Part shown: piece after piece, positions 6,426 through 6,605 of the stretch | How the letters are laid out: each line of letters opens with the position of its first letter | Numbering within the stretch: position 1 is the first letter of the stretch | NCBI GenBank assembly: GCA_050943255.1 | Contig: JBMNOV010000075.1 | Coordinates: 1-6,605 of the forward strand | Origin: UBA4844 sp050943255 | GTDB taxonomy: Bacteria > Bacillota > Syntrophomonadia > Syntrophomonadales > Syntrophomonadaceae | DNA length: 6,605 nt | Direction of reading: 5' to 3' | The notes under the pieces: generated by a model | What the model saw: the letters and a program-made list of their open reading frames with translations, nothing else | What the model was told of the DNA's origin: nothing | The model's database searches: none | Made by a program: the position numbers and the translations under genes

Positions 6426-6605
6426 ATGGAGAAAAACTTCGATTTTAAAACATATAAGCTAATAATCGCACTAATCATATCTTTAGGGATATTTTTCGGT
6501 GGTTTTAATATTTACCAAAATTATATGATCGAACAACCATTAATAAAAAAAATAAAGCTTATTAAAGATGTGGAAAAGGTTAAGGTTACCAATAACGATA
6601 ATGTT
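6426..6605 (+). CDS. Membrane-anchored protein of unknown function, 5' part only
   Basis: I do not recognise this gene. The first 60 codons are visible and the reading frame is still open at the window end. The N-terminus MEKNFDFKTYK is short and positively charged at its end. One hydrophobic helix follows at about residues 12-29 (IIALIISLGIFFGGFNIY) without a signal peptidase or lipobox site, then a lysine-rich segment (IKKIKLIKDVEKVKVTNNDN) that looks like the start of an alpha-beta domain. The likely topology is a single N-terminal anchor with the rest outside the membrane. It has its own promoter signals and ribosome binding site, and a probable terminator separates it from pgsA, so it is unlikely to belong to the same operon. 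A cinA-like protein is ruled out, because CinA is soluble and starts differently. Confidence 0.75.
   Translation, partial: MEKNFDFKTYKLIIALIISLGIFFGGFNIYQNYMIEQPLIKKIKLIKDVEKVKVTNNDNV

Overview
The window is AT-rich chromosomal DNA from a low-GC Gram-positive bacterium, most likely a member of the class Clostridia (Bacillota). The support is strong purine-rich Shine-Dalgarno sites, co-directional and tightly packed genes, and gene order. A SpoIIIE/FtsK translocase, a RodZ/YmfM-like protein and PgsA occur in this order in Bacillus subtilis (spoIIIE ... ymfM-pgsA) and, from memory, with RimO in many Clostridia. The placement is inferred from content and synteny; no marker gene fixes the genus.

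Layout, all genes on the + strand. Positions 1-179 hold no gene that I can support. Positions 180-2489 encode a complete four-TM FtsK/SpoIIIE DNA translocase. Positions 2568-3521 encode a winged-helix protein fused to a degenerate PfkB/pseudouridine-kinase-like domain. Positions 3557-4285 encode a RodZ-like membrane protein, 4297-5631 the ribosomal protein S12 methylthiotransferase RimO, and 5615-6148 the phosphatidylglycerophosphate synthase PgsA, whose start overlaps the rimO end by 17 bases. A hairpin followed by a short T run straddles the pgsA stop and probably ends the operon. Positions 6149-6425 are a 277-base intergenic region with two candidate promoters, two short palindromes and a threefold ATTACCA repeat. 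Positions 6426-6605 are the first 60 codons of a small membrane-anchored protein of unknown function that runs off the window.

Functionally this looks like a compact growth and division cluster: chromosome translocation through the septum (FtsK), cell-shape control at the membrane (RodZ), ribosome modification (RimO) and anionic phospholipid synthesis (PgsA). Spacing of 78, 35, 11 and -17 bases suggests that the last three genes at least are co-transcribed, with rimO and pgsA translationally coupled. Most of the window is ordinary housekeeping DNA. The less ordinary parts are the winged-helix/pseudokinase protein, which has lost the kinase signature residues, and the regulatory-looking spacer that separates pgsA from a novel small membrane protein where cinA-recA is often found. 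I see no mobile element, CRISPR array, tRNA or rRNA, and no clear new defence or metabolic system.
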